From positions 1 through 6,878 of the forward strand of contig JANYAJ010000114.1 in the NCBI GenBank assembly GCA_025361385.1: a DNA stretch of 6,878 nucleotides, given 5' to 3'. The number at the start of each line of letters is the position of its first letter. Positions within the stretch are counted from its first letter, which is position 1. Shown in pieces: positions 1 through 6,030 of this stretch. Both the position numbers and the translations under genes were made by a program. This DNA comes from Nitrospira sp. (GTDB taxonomy: Bacteria > Nitrospirota > Nitrospiria > Nitrospirales > Nitrospiraceae). Under the pieces are notes generated by a model. That model made no database searches and was not told where the DNA came from. It saw only the letters and a list, made by a program, of their open reading frames with translations.

Positions 1-485
1 TTGAAGCCGCTCGCTGGGCGCCGTCATCGAGTAACGGACAGCCTTGGCGTTTTCTGGTTGCGACCAAAGAGCATACGATAGAGTACGATCGATTGTTCAA
101 CTGCCTGGTCGAAGGCAATCAGAAATGGGCCTACCGCGCGCCTGTGCTGATGTTGTCCGTGGCGCAACTTCAGTTTGAGGACGGTTCGCCGAATCCTCAC
201 GCGCTGCACGACACAGGCATGGCAGCAGAGAACCTCGTGCTGCAGGGTACGGCGTTGGGGCTGGTCGCCCATCAGATGGCCGGCTTTCGAAGCGATCAGG
301 CGAGGGCTGACTGTCACATTCCGGAGGGCTATGTGCCGGTGGCCATGATCGCGGTCGGGTATCCGGGGGATCCTGCCGTGCTGTCGGATCGCCTGCGGGC
401 AAGGGAAGTGCAGCCAAGAGTCCGGAAGCCCCTCACAGAGTTGGTGTACTCGGCAACTTGGGAACAGCCGTCGCTTCTTCTCTGA
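1..485 (+). CDS. Nitroreductase-family FMN oxidoreductase, 5' end missing
   Basis: The reading frame is open from the window edge (first full codon at 3) to TGA at 483-485, giving 160 visible residues. Visible residues 4-17 read RWAPSSSNGQPWRF, the conserved FMN-binding segment near the start of nitroreductase-family proteins. Further on, HDTGMAAENLVLQGTALGL matches the helix that packs on the flavin, and GYVPVAMIAVGYP matches the C-terminal strand. The family is usually about 190-200 residues, so roughly 30 N-terminal residues, with the start codon and the usual Arg-rich opening motif, lie before the window. Members are cytosolic, often dimeric, and use NAD(P)H to reduce nitro compounds, quinones or other electrophiles; the substrate here cannot be read from sequence. 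A TTG at 93 could be mistaken for a start, but the homologous frame clearly continues upstream. The next gene is 175 bases away, so it is probably a separate transcription unit. Confidence 0.9.
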   Translation, partial: EAARWAPSSSNGQPWRFLVATKEHTIEYDRLFNCLVEGNQKWAYRAPVLMLSVAQLQFEDGSPNPHALHDTGMAAENLVLQGTALGLVAHQMAGFRSDQARADCHIPEGYVPVAMIAVGYPGDPAVLSDRLRAREVQPRVRKPLTELVYSATWEQPSLLL

Positions 486-660
486 GGAGGAGGGCGAGTC
501 GAGAGGCTTTTCCAGAATTGGGTCGATCGCAGGTATCCACCATATAGTCGATTGGATAGAGAGGCTTTATGGGCTCGCTCGACGCCCATATAGTTCCGGT
601 TTCTAGGACGAAGTGGAAGAGAGACATCGGGTATGCAGCGCGTTAGTTAAGGGAGATATC
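486..660 (+). promoter_or_regulatory. Repeat-rich intergenic region ahead of the SDR operon
   Basis: No gene is visible here. GAGAGGCTTT occurs at 501-510 and 559-568. CCATATAGT occurs at 540-548 and 586-594. TATGGGC (568-574) and GCCCATA (584-590) form a perfect 7-bp hairpin with a 9-base loop. CCATATAG (540-547) can instead pair with CTTTATGG (565-572), 7 of 8 pairs, so the two hairpins exclude each other. Neither is followed by a T tract, so neither is a clear Rho-independent terminator. TATAGT at 543-548 or 589-594 could be a -10 box; the best -35 for the first is TTGGGT at 518-523 with a long 19-base spacer, and the second has none convincing. The operon promoter most likely lies here. 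AAGGGAG at 649-655 is the ribosome site of the next gene. Confidence 0.4.
568..590 (+). repeat. Perfect 7-bp inverted repeat (hairpin)
   Basis: TATGGGC at 568-574 and GCCCATA at 584-590 are exact reverse complements around a 9-base loop. The second arm overlaps the second copy of the CCATATAGT direct repeat. It sits about 70 bases ahead of the SDR start codon. It could be an operator, part of the leader mRNA structure, or the 3' hairpin of the nitroreductase transcript. Without a following T run, a terminator role is weak. Confidence 0.5.
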
Positions 661-1392
661 ATGGCATCACTCAGTGGAAAGGTCGCGATCGTCACCGGGT
701 CGTCCAGCGGGATCGGCCGGGCGATCGCGGAGCGCTTGGCCGAAGAGGGAGCGATTGTGGTGGTGAATTACGGAACCAGTGCGGAGAAGGCGCGGCAGGT
801 CGTGGCGGGCATTCAGGCCAAGGGTGGGAAAGCCGTCGCTGTTCAATCTGATATGAGTCAGGTCGCGGAGGCGCGCCGACTCGTCAGCGAGACGGTGAAG
901 CAGTTCGGGCGGCTGGATATTCTCGTCAACAATGCTGGGAAGTTTATGCCCAAGCCCCTCATGGACACGACCGAAGCCGATTTCGACCAGGTTATCGCCT
1001 TGAACGCCAAGGGTCCCTACTTTGCGATGCAGGAAGCGGCCAAGATACTGAAGGAGGGCGGTCGTATCGTGAACATTTCTACCGAGGGAACCCATTTGAG
1101 TTTTCCCGGTGCGACGGCTTATCTTGGCAGCAAAGGCGCGCTGGAACAGTATACGAAGGGATTGGCACAGGAACTCGCTCCACGAGGCATTACGGTCAAT
1201 ACCGTTTCGCCAGGGTTTACCGAGACAGGCATGATGACGGACCCGCTCCGCGAGATCGGCATCCAGATGTCGCCGTTGAAGCGGCTGGGTGCACCGAAAG
1301 ACATTGCCGACGTGGTGGCGTTCGTCGTCAGTGAAGAGGCACGCTGGTTGACGGGCCAGAACATTCATGCCGGCGGCGGCATTGTCATGTAG
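661..1392 (+). CDS. Classical short-chain dehydrogenase/reductase (SDR)
   Basis: A 243-residue cytosolic NAD(P)(H)-dependent oxidoreductase of FabG-like size. The Rossmann dinucleotide motif TGSSSGIG is at residues 12-19, NNAG at 90-93, the catalytic-tetrad Asn at N115, and YxxxK at Y154/K158. The active-site Ser, normally 13 residues before Tyr, is T141 here, preceded by S140 (NIST). This is a mild substitution, and activity is still likely. The PGFTETGM stretch after the active site is the usual SDR substrate-loop entry. ATG 661 is chosen because AAGGGAG at 649-655 is well placed; a GTG at 613 would add 16 residues that precede the normal family N-terminus and lacks such a site. The substrate is unknown; a fatty-acid-synthesis FabG role is not suggested by the neighbours. 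It is the first gene of the probable operon, and its stop codon overlaps the ribosome site of the Rid gene. Confidence 0.93.
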   Translation: MASLSGKVAIVTGSSSGIGRAIAERLAEEGAIVVVNYGTSAEKARQVVAGIQAKGGKAVAVQSDMSQVAEARRLVSETVKQFGRLDILVNNAGKFMPKPLMDTTEADFDQVIALNAKGPYFAMQEAAKILKEGGRIVNISTEGTHLSFPGATAYLGSKGALEQYTKGLAQELAPRGITVNTVSPGFTETGMMTDPLREIGIQMSPLKRLGAPKDIADVVAFVVSEEARWLTGQNIHAGGGIVM

Positions 1393-1402
1393 GAGGGAAT
1401 AG

Positions 1403-1792
1403 ATGGGACGGCAGAATATTTCCACGGGTGGCCCTTGGGAAGCGAAGATCGGCTATTCACGGGCGGTGCGCGTCGGTGCCTCGATATCTGTCTCCGGCTC
1501 GACGGCCATGACACCCTCCGGCCTGGTGGGCAAGGGGGATCCCTATGCTCAAACGATTCAGACATTCAAAACGATCGAAGCGGCGCTCCAGCAGGCCGGT
1601 GCCTCGCTCGCTGACGTGGTGCGGACGCGCATCTACATGGCGGACATCGACCAATGGCAGGAGGTGGGCCGTGCGCACGGTGAAGTGTTCGGGACTATTC
1701 GCCCTGCCACGACGATGGTGGAGGTGAAGCGTTTGATCGATCCGGACATGCTGGTTGAAATTGAAGCTGACGCCATCATCAGTCAGGGGTAG
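1403..1792 (+). CDS. Rid-family (YjgF/YER057c/UK114) protein, non-archetypal
   Basis: A 129-residue protein with the Rid fold signature: the SGSTA strand near residues 31-35, the helix with QTFKTIEAALQQAGASLADVV (53-73 region), RTRIYMADID (74-83), and the C-terminal RPATTMVEVKRL and VEIEADAI strands. Rid proteins are cytosolic trimers with ligand sites at the subunit interfaces. RidA itself deaminates reactive enamine/imine intermediates from PLP enzymes and needs an Arg in the motif PARSxVEV. Here that position is T103 (PATTMVEV), so it resembles the Rid subgroups lacking the catalytic Arg and is probably not a classical 2-aminoacrylate deaminase. Its ligand is unknown. ATG 1403 is preceded by AGGAGGG at 1391-1397. 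This site overlaps the SDR stop codon (1390-1392), so the two genes are likely translationally coupled. Confidence 0.92.
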   Translation: MGRQNISTGGPWEAKIGYSRAVRVGASISVSGSTAMTPSGLVGKGDPYAQTIQTFKTIEAALQQAGASLADVVRTRIYMADIDQWQEVGRAHGEVFGTIRPATTMVEVKRLIDPDMLVEIEADAIISQG

Positions 1793-1820
1793 AGCCTGTG
1801 CGACGAGTGGATGGGATCAC

Positions 1821-2456
1821 ATGACCGGGCATTGTCCTGAGACGAAGTTTCTAGCGAGGATCGATCCGGTGATGCGCCGGTTGATCCGGGAGGTGGGGCC
1901 CTTCACATTAACGCCTCACGTGCGCCGGTCGCCGTTTGAGTCCTTGGCACGAGCGATTGCGAACCAACAACTGCACGAGAAAGCGGCGGACAGTATTCTG
2001 CGCCGGTTCGTCGCTCTGTTTCCGGCTCGGCGTTTTCCTCAACCGGCCGATCTCCTCGCGATGAATGAGCAGACGATTCGTGGCGCTGGGTTCTCACAGG
2101 CCAAGGTGGCGGCGCTTCGCGACTTGGCTGCGAAGACGCTGGATGGCACCGTGCCGACCGGTCGTGACATCAAGAGGCTTGAGGACGATGCGATTGTCGA
2201 ACGTCTCGTGGCGGTGCGCGGCGTCGGACGGTGGACGGTCGAAATGTTGCTGATCTTCCAGCTGGGCCGTCCCGATGTCCTGCCGGTCGACGACTTCGGT
2301 GTGCGTAACGGGTTCCGCATCGCCTACGGTCGGCGCGCGATGCCGACACCCAACGAGGTGTTACGATACGGGGAGCGCTGGAGACCCTATCGCACGGCAG
2401 CGGCTTGGTATCTCTGGCGTGCGGCCGACCGTGCGAAAGAAGCGAAGAGGGCGTAG
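1821..2456 (+). CDS. AlkA-type DNA-3-methyladenine glycosylase, HhH-GPD superfamily
   Basis: A 211-residue base-excision repair enzyme expected to remove alkylated purines such as 3-methyladenine by cutting the N-glycosidic bond. The helix-hairpin-helix is LVAVRGVGRWTVEMLL (residues 129-144), including W138, which corresponds to the Trp of the AlkA hairpin. The GPD loop is LPVDDFGVRNGF (154-165), with D158 as the catalytic Asp. SLARAIANQQL (41-51) is the conserved early helix of the family. E. coli AlkA is about 280 residues; this is the shorter form without the N-terminal beta domain. I start at ATG 1821. A TTG at 1755 in frame would run through the end of the Rid gene with no family-like sequence. 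The ribosome site is weak (GGGA near 1813-1816). The gap to the Rid gene is 28 bases, consistent with the operon. No Cys cluster of the MutY/Nth type is visible. Confidence 0.92.
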   Translation: MTGHCPETKFLARIDPVMRRLIREVGPFTLTPHVRRSPFESLARAIANQQLHEKAADSILRRFVALFPARRFPQPADLLAMNEQTIRGAGFSQAKVAALRDLAAKTLDGTVPTGRDIKRLEDDAIVERLVAVRGVGRWTVEMLLIFQLGRPDVLPVDDFGVRNGFRIAYGRRAMPTPNEVLRYGERWRPYRTAAAWYLWRAADRAKEAKRA

Positions 2457-2480
2457 GCGTCACCCTATAGAGGTTGTGGT

Positions 2481-3362
2481 ATGGCCGATCAGAAGAAACG
2501 ACTCGATTCCAATGTCGGAGGGAATTTCTATGTCGATGCGACCTGCATTAATTGCGATACCTGTCGCCAATTAGCTCCGACGAGCTTCGAAGAAGTCGGC
2601 GATTTCTCGGCAGTTACCAGCCAGCCAGCCGATCAAGGACCTCTACATCAGGCCTATCAAGCGCTCCTCGCCTGCCCCGTCGGTTCGATCGGTACTGAAC
2701 AGAGCGACAAGTCTCTGATGCAGGACGCGATGGCCAGCTTTCCGATCCATCTGGAGGGCGGTGTCTCCTACTGTGGCTTCAACTCAGAGAAATCGTTCGG
2801 TGCGAACAGCTTCTTCGTCGAACATCCGGACGGCAACTGGCTCATCGATTCGCCACGATACATCAAGCATCTCGTCGAGGCCTTCGAACGAAAGGGCGGT
2901 ATCGCCCGCATTTTTCTCACGCATAAAGATGATGTGGCCGATGCAGAGAAATACGCCGCACATTTCGGCGCGAAGCGGATGATTCATCGGGCGGACATCG
3001 AAGCGGTTCCGGATGCGGAATGGATCATCGAAGGAGCCGACAATGTCGAGGTCTCGCCTGAATTTCTGATTATTCCTGTGCCGGGCCATACGGCAGGCAG
3101 CATCGCCCTACTCTACAAGAATCGGTTTCTCTTTACGGGGGATCATCTCTGGTGGGACTCCGAGCAGCAGATGCTCGGTGCTCCGAGCCGGCTGGTCTGG
3201 AGAAAACATGTGCTGGTAGATTCAATCAGGAAACTCCTCGACTATCCCTTCGAATGGATCCTGGCCGGGCATGGGGATCGGACGCGGTTACCGGCTGATG
3301 AGATGCGCGCGAAGTTGCAGGCGTTGGTCGAGCGTCGCCAGCCCACCAGGGTGGTGTCATAG
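2481..3362 (+). CDS. Ferredoxin domain fused to metallo-beta-lactamase fold protein
   Basis: A 293-residue two-domain cytosolic protein. The N-terminal part (about 15-72) is a single-cluster ferredoxin: C22xxC25xxC28 plus C65-Pro, fit for one [4Fe-4S] cluster. From about residue 88 the metallo-beta-lactamase (MBL) fold follows. VPGHTAGS carries H203, FTGDHLWW carries D221, and LAGHGDR carries H264, which are the later metal ligands of the fold. The first motif, normally HxHxDH, is LTHKDDVAD (146-154): H148 remains, but the second His is Asp and the DH pair is not canonical. I recall plant and cyanobacterial ferredoxin-MBL proteins with a similar HxDDVAD motif, so this may be a family trait and not damage. 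The reaction is unknown; a redox-linked hydrolase or dioxygenase is possible. ATG 2481 follows AGAGG at 2469-2473. It lies 24 bases after the glycosylase gene and 2 bases before the transporter gene, so co-translation with the transporter is likely. Confidence 0.9.
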   Translation: MADQKKRLDSNVGGNFYVDATCINCDTCRQLAPTSFEEVGDFSAVTSQPADQGPLHQAYQALLACPVGSIGTEQSDKSLMQDAMASFPIHLEGGVSYCGFNSEKSFGANSFFVEHPDGNWLIDSPRYIKHLVEAFERKGGIARIFLTHKDDVADAEKYAAHFGAKRMIHRADIEAVPDAEWIIEGADNVEVSPEFLIIPVPGHTAGSIALLYKNRFLFTGDHLWWDSEQQMLGAPSRLVWRKHVLVDSIRKLLDYPFEWILAGHGDRTRLPADEMRAKLQALVERRQPTRVVS

Positions 3363-3364
3363 CG

Positions 3365-4999
3365 ATGCTTACGCGGCTGGTCCAGTGGGTCGATCGGAAT
3401 ATTCTTTCCCTCGGTCGTGATATGCGGCTCTCGTACCTGCCGCCGTTCATGGTCTACCTGGCCTACGGCATCTCGGGCCTCACCGGTATTGTCGGAACCT
3501 TCTTCGTCAAAGACTACCTGGGACTTTCCGCTTCGTTCCTTGCCGCGCTGGGTTTCTGGGCCGGCATTCCCTGGGCGTTGAAGATGCCCATCGGACATAC
3601 GGTCGATCTGTTATGGCGCTGGAAAGGCTGGCTCGTGGGACTGGGAGCCGGGCTGTTGGCCGCCAGTCTGGCCATCATGGCGGCATTGATTGGCGCCCGC
3701 GAGGCGATGACCGCGATTCTGCCAGCTGAGGTCTGGTTTGTGATGAGCGCGCTCCTCGCTCCTATCGGATATGTGCTCCAGGATGCGGTGGCGGACGCGA
3801 TGACGGTCGAAGCCGTGCCTCGTGTGGATGAGCGAGGGCAGCCGTTCGATGAGCCGACGAGGAAGCTCATGCATACCACGATGCAGACGCTCGGCCGCGT
3901 GGCGATTGTCGGCGGCGGGATCCTGGTGGCGATGATCAACGTCTATGTTTTCACCGGGACAGAAGGGCTTCCACAGGCAGAGATTGTACGGCTGTATAAG
4001 CAGGTCTATCTCATGGCGCTTGTCATCCCCTTCGTCTCAGTTCTTGGGCTGGGGGTAGCCTGGTGGCTACAGCGGCAACATCGGCAACAGCTTGTTCAGC
4101 AGGGCTTCTCGCGTGAGCAGGCCAGGCAAATGGTCGATGCACGGGAATCGTCCAGCGAGCCGACGAAGCCGAATTGGTACATTCTTGGCGGGAGTTTCGG
4201 GTTTGTCCTCTTCACTTTGACGGTCGGTTTTGGCGGCTTCTCCTATAGCGAAGAAATTGTGTTTGCCGGCTCGATGGCCATTGTCTTGTTTTTGATGTCC
4301 CGACTGGTGCGGGAGCTGGAGCCTGACAAGCGATTCACCCTGGTCGGGACAGCCGTGGTGGTCTTTATCTTCCGCGCGATTCCAGGAACGGGACCTGGGA
4401 CGACCTGGTGGATGATCGATCAGCTCAAATTCGATCAACAGTTTCTCTCCATTCTCTCGCTGATTGGCAGCACGCTCACGCTGGCGGGCATGTTTGTTTT
4501 TCGCCGCTTCATGGCCGAGCGGTCGATCGCCTATGTGGTGGGATTTCTCACGGTGATCGGTACGGTGTTGACCCTCCCGGTGGTGAGCATGTTCTACGGT
4601 TTGCACGAGTGGACCGCGCGTATGACCGGAGGTGTGGTCGATGCCCGCTTCATTGCGCTGATCGATACGGCGTTGGAATCGCCCCTCGGTCAGATTTCGA
4701 TGATTCCGATGCTCGCCTGGATTGCGAACAGTGCTCCCGCGAATCTGAAAGCCACGTTCTTTGCCGTGATGGCGTCGTTCACCAATTTGGCCTTGTCGTT
4801 GAGTCAGCTTGGAACCAAATATATGAATGACATCTATGTGGTCACGCGGGAGGTTCATGACCAAGCCTCAGGGGCGATTCAGACTCCCGCCGACTACAGC
4901 CAGCTCGGCTCGCTCCTCATCGTGCAGTTGTTGTTAGGTCTGGCCCTCCCCTTCGCCGCGATTCTGTTTGCCAAGGTCACTCGCTTCAAGAGCGCCTAA
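3365..4999 (+). CDS. BT1 / folate-biopterin transporter family protein (MFS superfamily)
   Basis: A 544-residue polytopic inner-membrane protein with about 12 hydrophobic segments and no signal peptide. Features of the BT1 family are visible: FMVYLAYGISGLTG in the first segment, a helix with LQDAVADAMTVE (residues 138-149), FRAIPGTGPG (336-345) before a conserved aromatic-rich loop, and the late SAPANLKATFFAVMASFTNL (456-475). A hydrophilic loop of roughly 235-270 (many Gln, Arg, Glu) separates the two halves, as in MFS proteins. Characterised relatives carry folates or pterins in protozoa, plants and cyanobacteria; bacterial members are mostly untested, so the substrate here is open. ATG 3365 is 3 bases after the MBL stop, with AGGGTGGT at 3348-3355 inside that gene as a possible ribosome site. 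The tight packing argues for a shared role with the ferredoxin-MBL protein, by inference only. Confidence 0.82.
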   Translation: MLTRLVQWVDRNILSLGRDMRLSYLPPFMVYLAYGISGLTGIVGTFFVKDYLGLSASFLAALGFWAGIPWALKMPIGHTVDLLWRWKGWLVGLGAGLLAASLAIMAALIGAREAMTAILPAEVWFVMSALLAPIGYVLQDAVADAMTVEAVPRVDERGQPFDEPTRKLMHTTMQTLGRVAIVGGGILVAMINVYVFTGTEGLPQAEIVRLYKQVYLMALVIPFVSVLGLGVAWWLQRQHRQQLVQQGFSREQARQMVDARESSSEPTKPNWYILGGSFGFVLFTLTVGFGGFSYSEEIVFAGSMAIVLFLMSRLVRELEPDKRFTLVGTAVVVFIFRAIPGTGPGTTWWMIDQLKFDQQFLSILSLIGSTLTLAGMFVFRRFMAERSIAYVVGFLTVIGTVLTLPVVSMFYGLHEWTARMTGGVVDARFIALIDTALESPLGQISMIPMLAWIANSAPANLKATFFAVMASFTNLALSLSQLGTKYMNDIYVVTREVHDQASGAIQTPADYSQLGSLLIVQLLLGLALPFAAILFAKVTRFKSA

Positions 5000-5000
5000 C

Positions 5001-5021
5001 ATGAACGGGTTTGCCGTATGA
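5001..5021 (+). CDS. Possible 6-codon leader ORF (MNGFAV) overlapping the DedA start
   Basis: ATG at 5001, one base after the transporter stop codon (4997-4999), opens a frame reading Met-Asn-Gly-Phe-Ala-Val and stopping at TGA 5019-5021. That stop overlaps the DedA start in the arrangement ATGA (5018-5021). The DedA start has no strong ribosome site of its own, so ribosomes ending here could reinitiate. It may equally be chance; no conservation evidence is available and its own ribosome site is weak. Confidence 0.2.
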   Translation: MNGFAV

Positions 5022-5950
5022 CGACAGCGCAGTTTCTTGTCGATCACGGCGCCTCGGTCCTGTTCTGGGTGGTCTTTGTCGAGCAGGTGGGCCTGCCGAT
5101 TCCCGCTTTTCCCCTCTTGATCGCCGCTGGCGCACTCGTAGGAGCCGGCAAGATGAGCGTCGTGACCGCTCTGTTGGTTCCTGTTGCTGCGTCGCTTCCC
5201 CCTGACCTCGCCTGGTATTACTTGGGCCGGTTGAAGGGCGGGAAGGTGTTGGGCTTCTTGTGCCGGATGTCCCTGGAGCCGGACTCCTGCGTGAGGGATA
5301 CGGAGAATCTTTTTCATCGGCATGGATGGCGTGCCCTGCTCTTCGCGAAGTTCATTCCTGGATTCAGCACGGTGGCACCTCCGTTGGCTGGCATTGTGGG
5401 CATGGGGGCCGGAAGGTTTCTCTTGTACGATACAGCCGGAGCGCTGGTGTGGGTTGGGATCTGCGCCGGAATCGGCGCGCTCCTCAGCAATCAACTAGAA
5501 CAAGTTGCGTTGCTCATCGACCAGACCGGTGGCTGGTTCCTCACGACCATCGGGGTCGGCCTGGTTGGGTTTATCGCGTACAAGTTCCTTCACCGGCAGA
5601 AGTTTATGCGAGACCTCAGGATGGCGAAGATCACCGTGGATGAATTGAAGCAGCGTATGGATGCCGGCGATCTCATCACGATTGTCGACGTGCGGCATCC
5701 GATGGCCCTGGAGCTGGATCCCGAAACAATCCCCGGTGCCTTGAACTTTCGGATGGAGGAGATCGAACATCGCCATCACGAGATTCCGCGTGACCGCGAC
5801 ATTATCCTCTACTGCTCCTGCCCGAACGAAGTTTCCAGTGCCCGCACGGCTTTTCTGCTGAAGAAAAAAGGCGTCCATCGCGTCCGTCCGCTCGAGGGTG
5901 GCCTCGATGCCTGGCGGAAACGGAAGTTTCCGATTGAGCGGCGCAGCTGA
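5018..5950 (+). CDS. DedA-family membrane protein fused to C-terminal rhodanese domain
   Basis: A 310-residue fusion. Residues 1-195 are a DedA (SNARE-associated/VTT) domain: FVEQVGLPIPAFPLL (20-34) with the conserved acidic E22, WYYLGRLKGGK (66-76), and FAKFIPGFSTVAPPLAG (109-125). Well-studied DedA proteins have RFxPGxRT in the last motif; here the two Arg positions are K111 and S117. After the last membrane segment (about 172-191) a cytosolic rhodanese domain begins near residue 205: TIVDVRHP, IPGALNF, then YCSCPNEVSSA (265-275) and VRPLEGGLDAW. C268, or possibly C266, is the catalytic Cys expected to carry a persulfide. DedA proteins act in membrane homeostasis, with lipid (undecaprenyl-phosphate or phospholipid) translocation shown for some. 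Rhodaneses transfer sulfane sulfur. What the fusion does is unknown. It is the last intact gene of the operon, 18 bases after the transporter, and no clear terminator follows. Confidence 0.9.
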   Translation: MTTAQFLVDHGASVLFWVVFVEQVGLPIPAFPLLIAAGALVGAGKMSVVTALLVPVAASLPPDLAWYYLGRLKGGKVLGFLCRMSLEPDSCVRDTENLFHRHGWRALLFAKFIPGFSTVAPPLAGIVGMGAGRFLLYDTAGALVWVGICAGIGALLSNQLEQVALLIDQTGGWFLTTIGVGLVGFIAYKFLHRQKFMRDLRMAKITVDELKQRMDAGDLITIVDVRHPMALELDPETIPGALNFRMEEIEHRHHEIPRDRDIILYCSCPNEVSSARTAFLLKKKGVHRVRPLEGGLDAWRKRKFPIERRS

Positions 5951-6018
5951 TAGAAACCGGTTCTCAGCTACGGGATACTCCCTGGATATAGCCCAGGCCT
6001 GCTCGAAGAACGCATGAG

Positions 6019-6025
6019 AAGGAGG
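6019..6025 (+). promoter_or_regulatory. Strong ribosome binding site in front of an ACG codon
   Basis: AAGGAGG lies 5 bases before ACG at 6031-6033, where the DUF1772 reading frame begins. No ATG, GTG or TTG occurs in that frame between the upstream stop (TAG 5989-5991) and the homologous N-terminus. The site marks the ancestral start, most simply an ATG changed to ACG. Confidence 0.6.
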
Positions 6026-6030
6026 AGCCT

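Noticed and set aside
661..1392. Pteridine reductase role for the SDR, tempting because a BT1 (folate/pterin-type) transporter is nearby
   Set aside because: Pteridine reductases of the PTR1 type carry TGxxxRxG; this protein has TGSSSGIG, the ordinary SDR motif.
667..1425. Long open frame on the - strand opposite the SDR gene
   Set aside because: Its predicted protein resembles no family and is rich in Arg and His, as expected of the complement of a GC-rich gene; the + strand has a full set of SDR motifs.
1755..1820. Upstream TTG start extending the DNA glycosylase by 22 residues
   Set aside because: The extension lies mostly inside the end of the Rid gene, has no family similarity, and ATG 1821 gives a normal N-terminus.
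1811..1840. Ten-codon ORF from ATG 1811 overlapping the glycosylase start
   Set aside because: Very short, with no ribosome site of its own better than that of the glycosylase; nothing separates it from chance.
4067..4864. 265-codon open frame on the - strand inside the transporter gene
   Set aside because: Very hydrophilic, His/Arg/Gln-rich translation with no recognisable motif; it is the antisense shadow of a membrane protein gene.
5981..5997. CCTGG / CCAGG hairpin after the DedA gene as a terminator
   Set aside because: Only 5 base pairs and no T tract follows, so termination is not supported.
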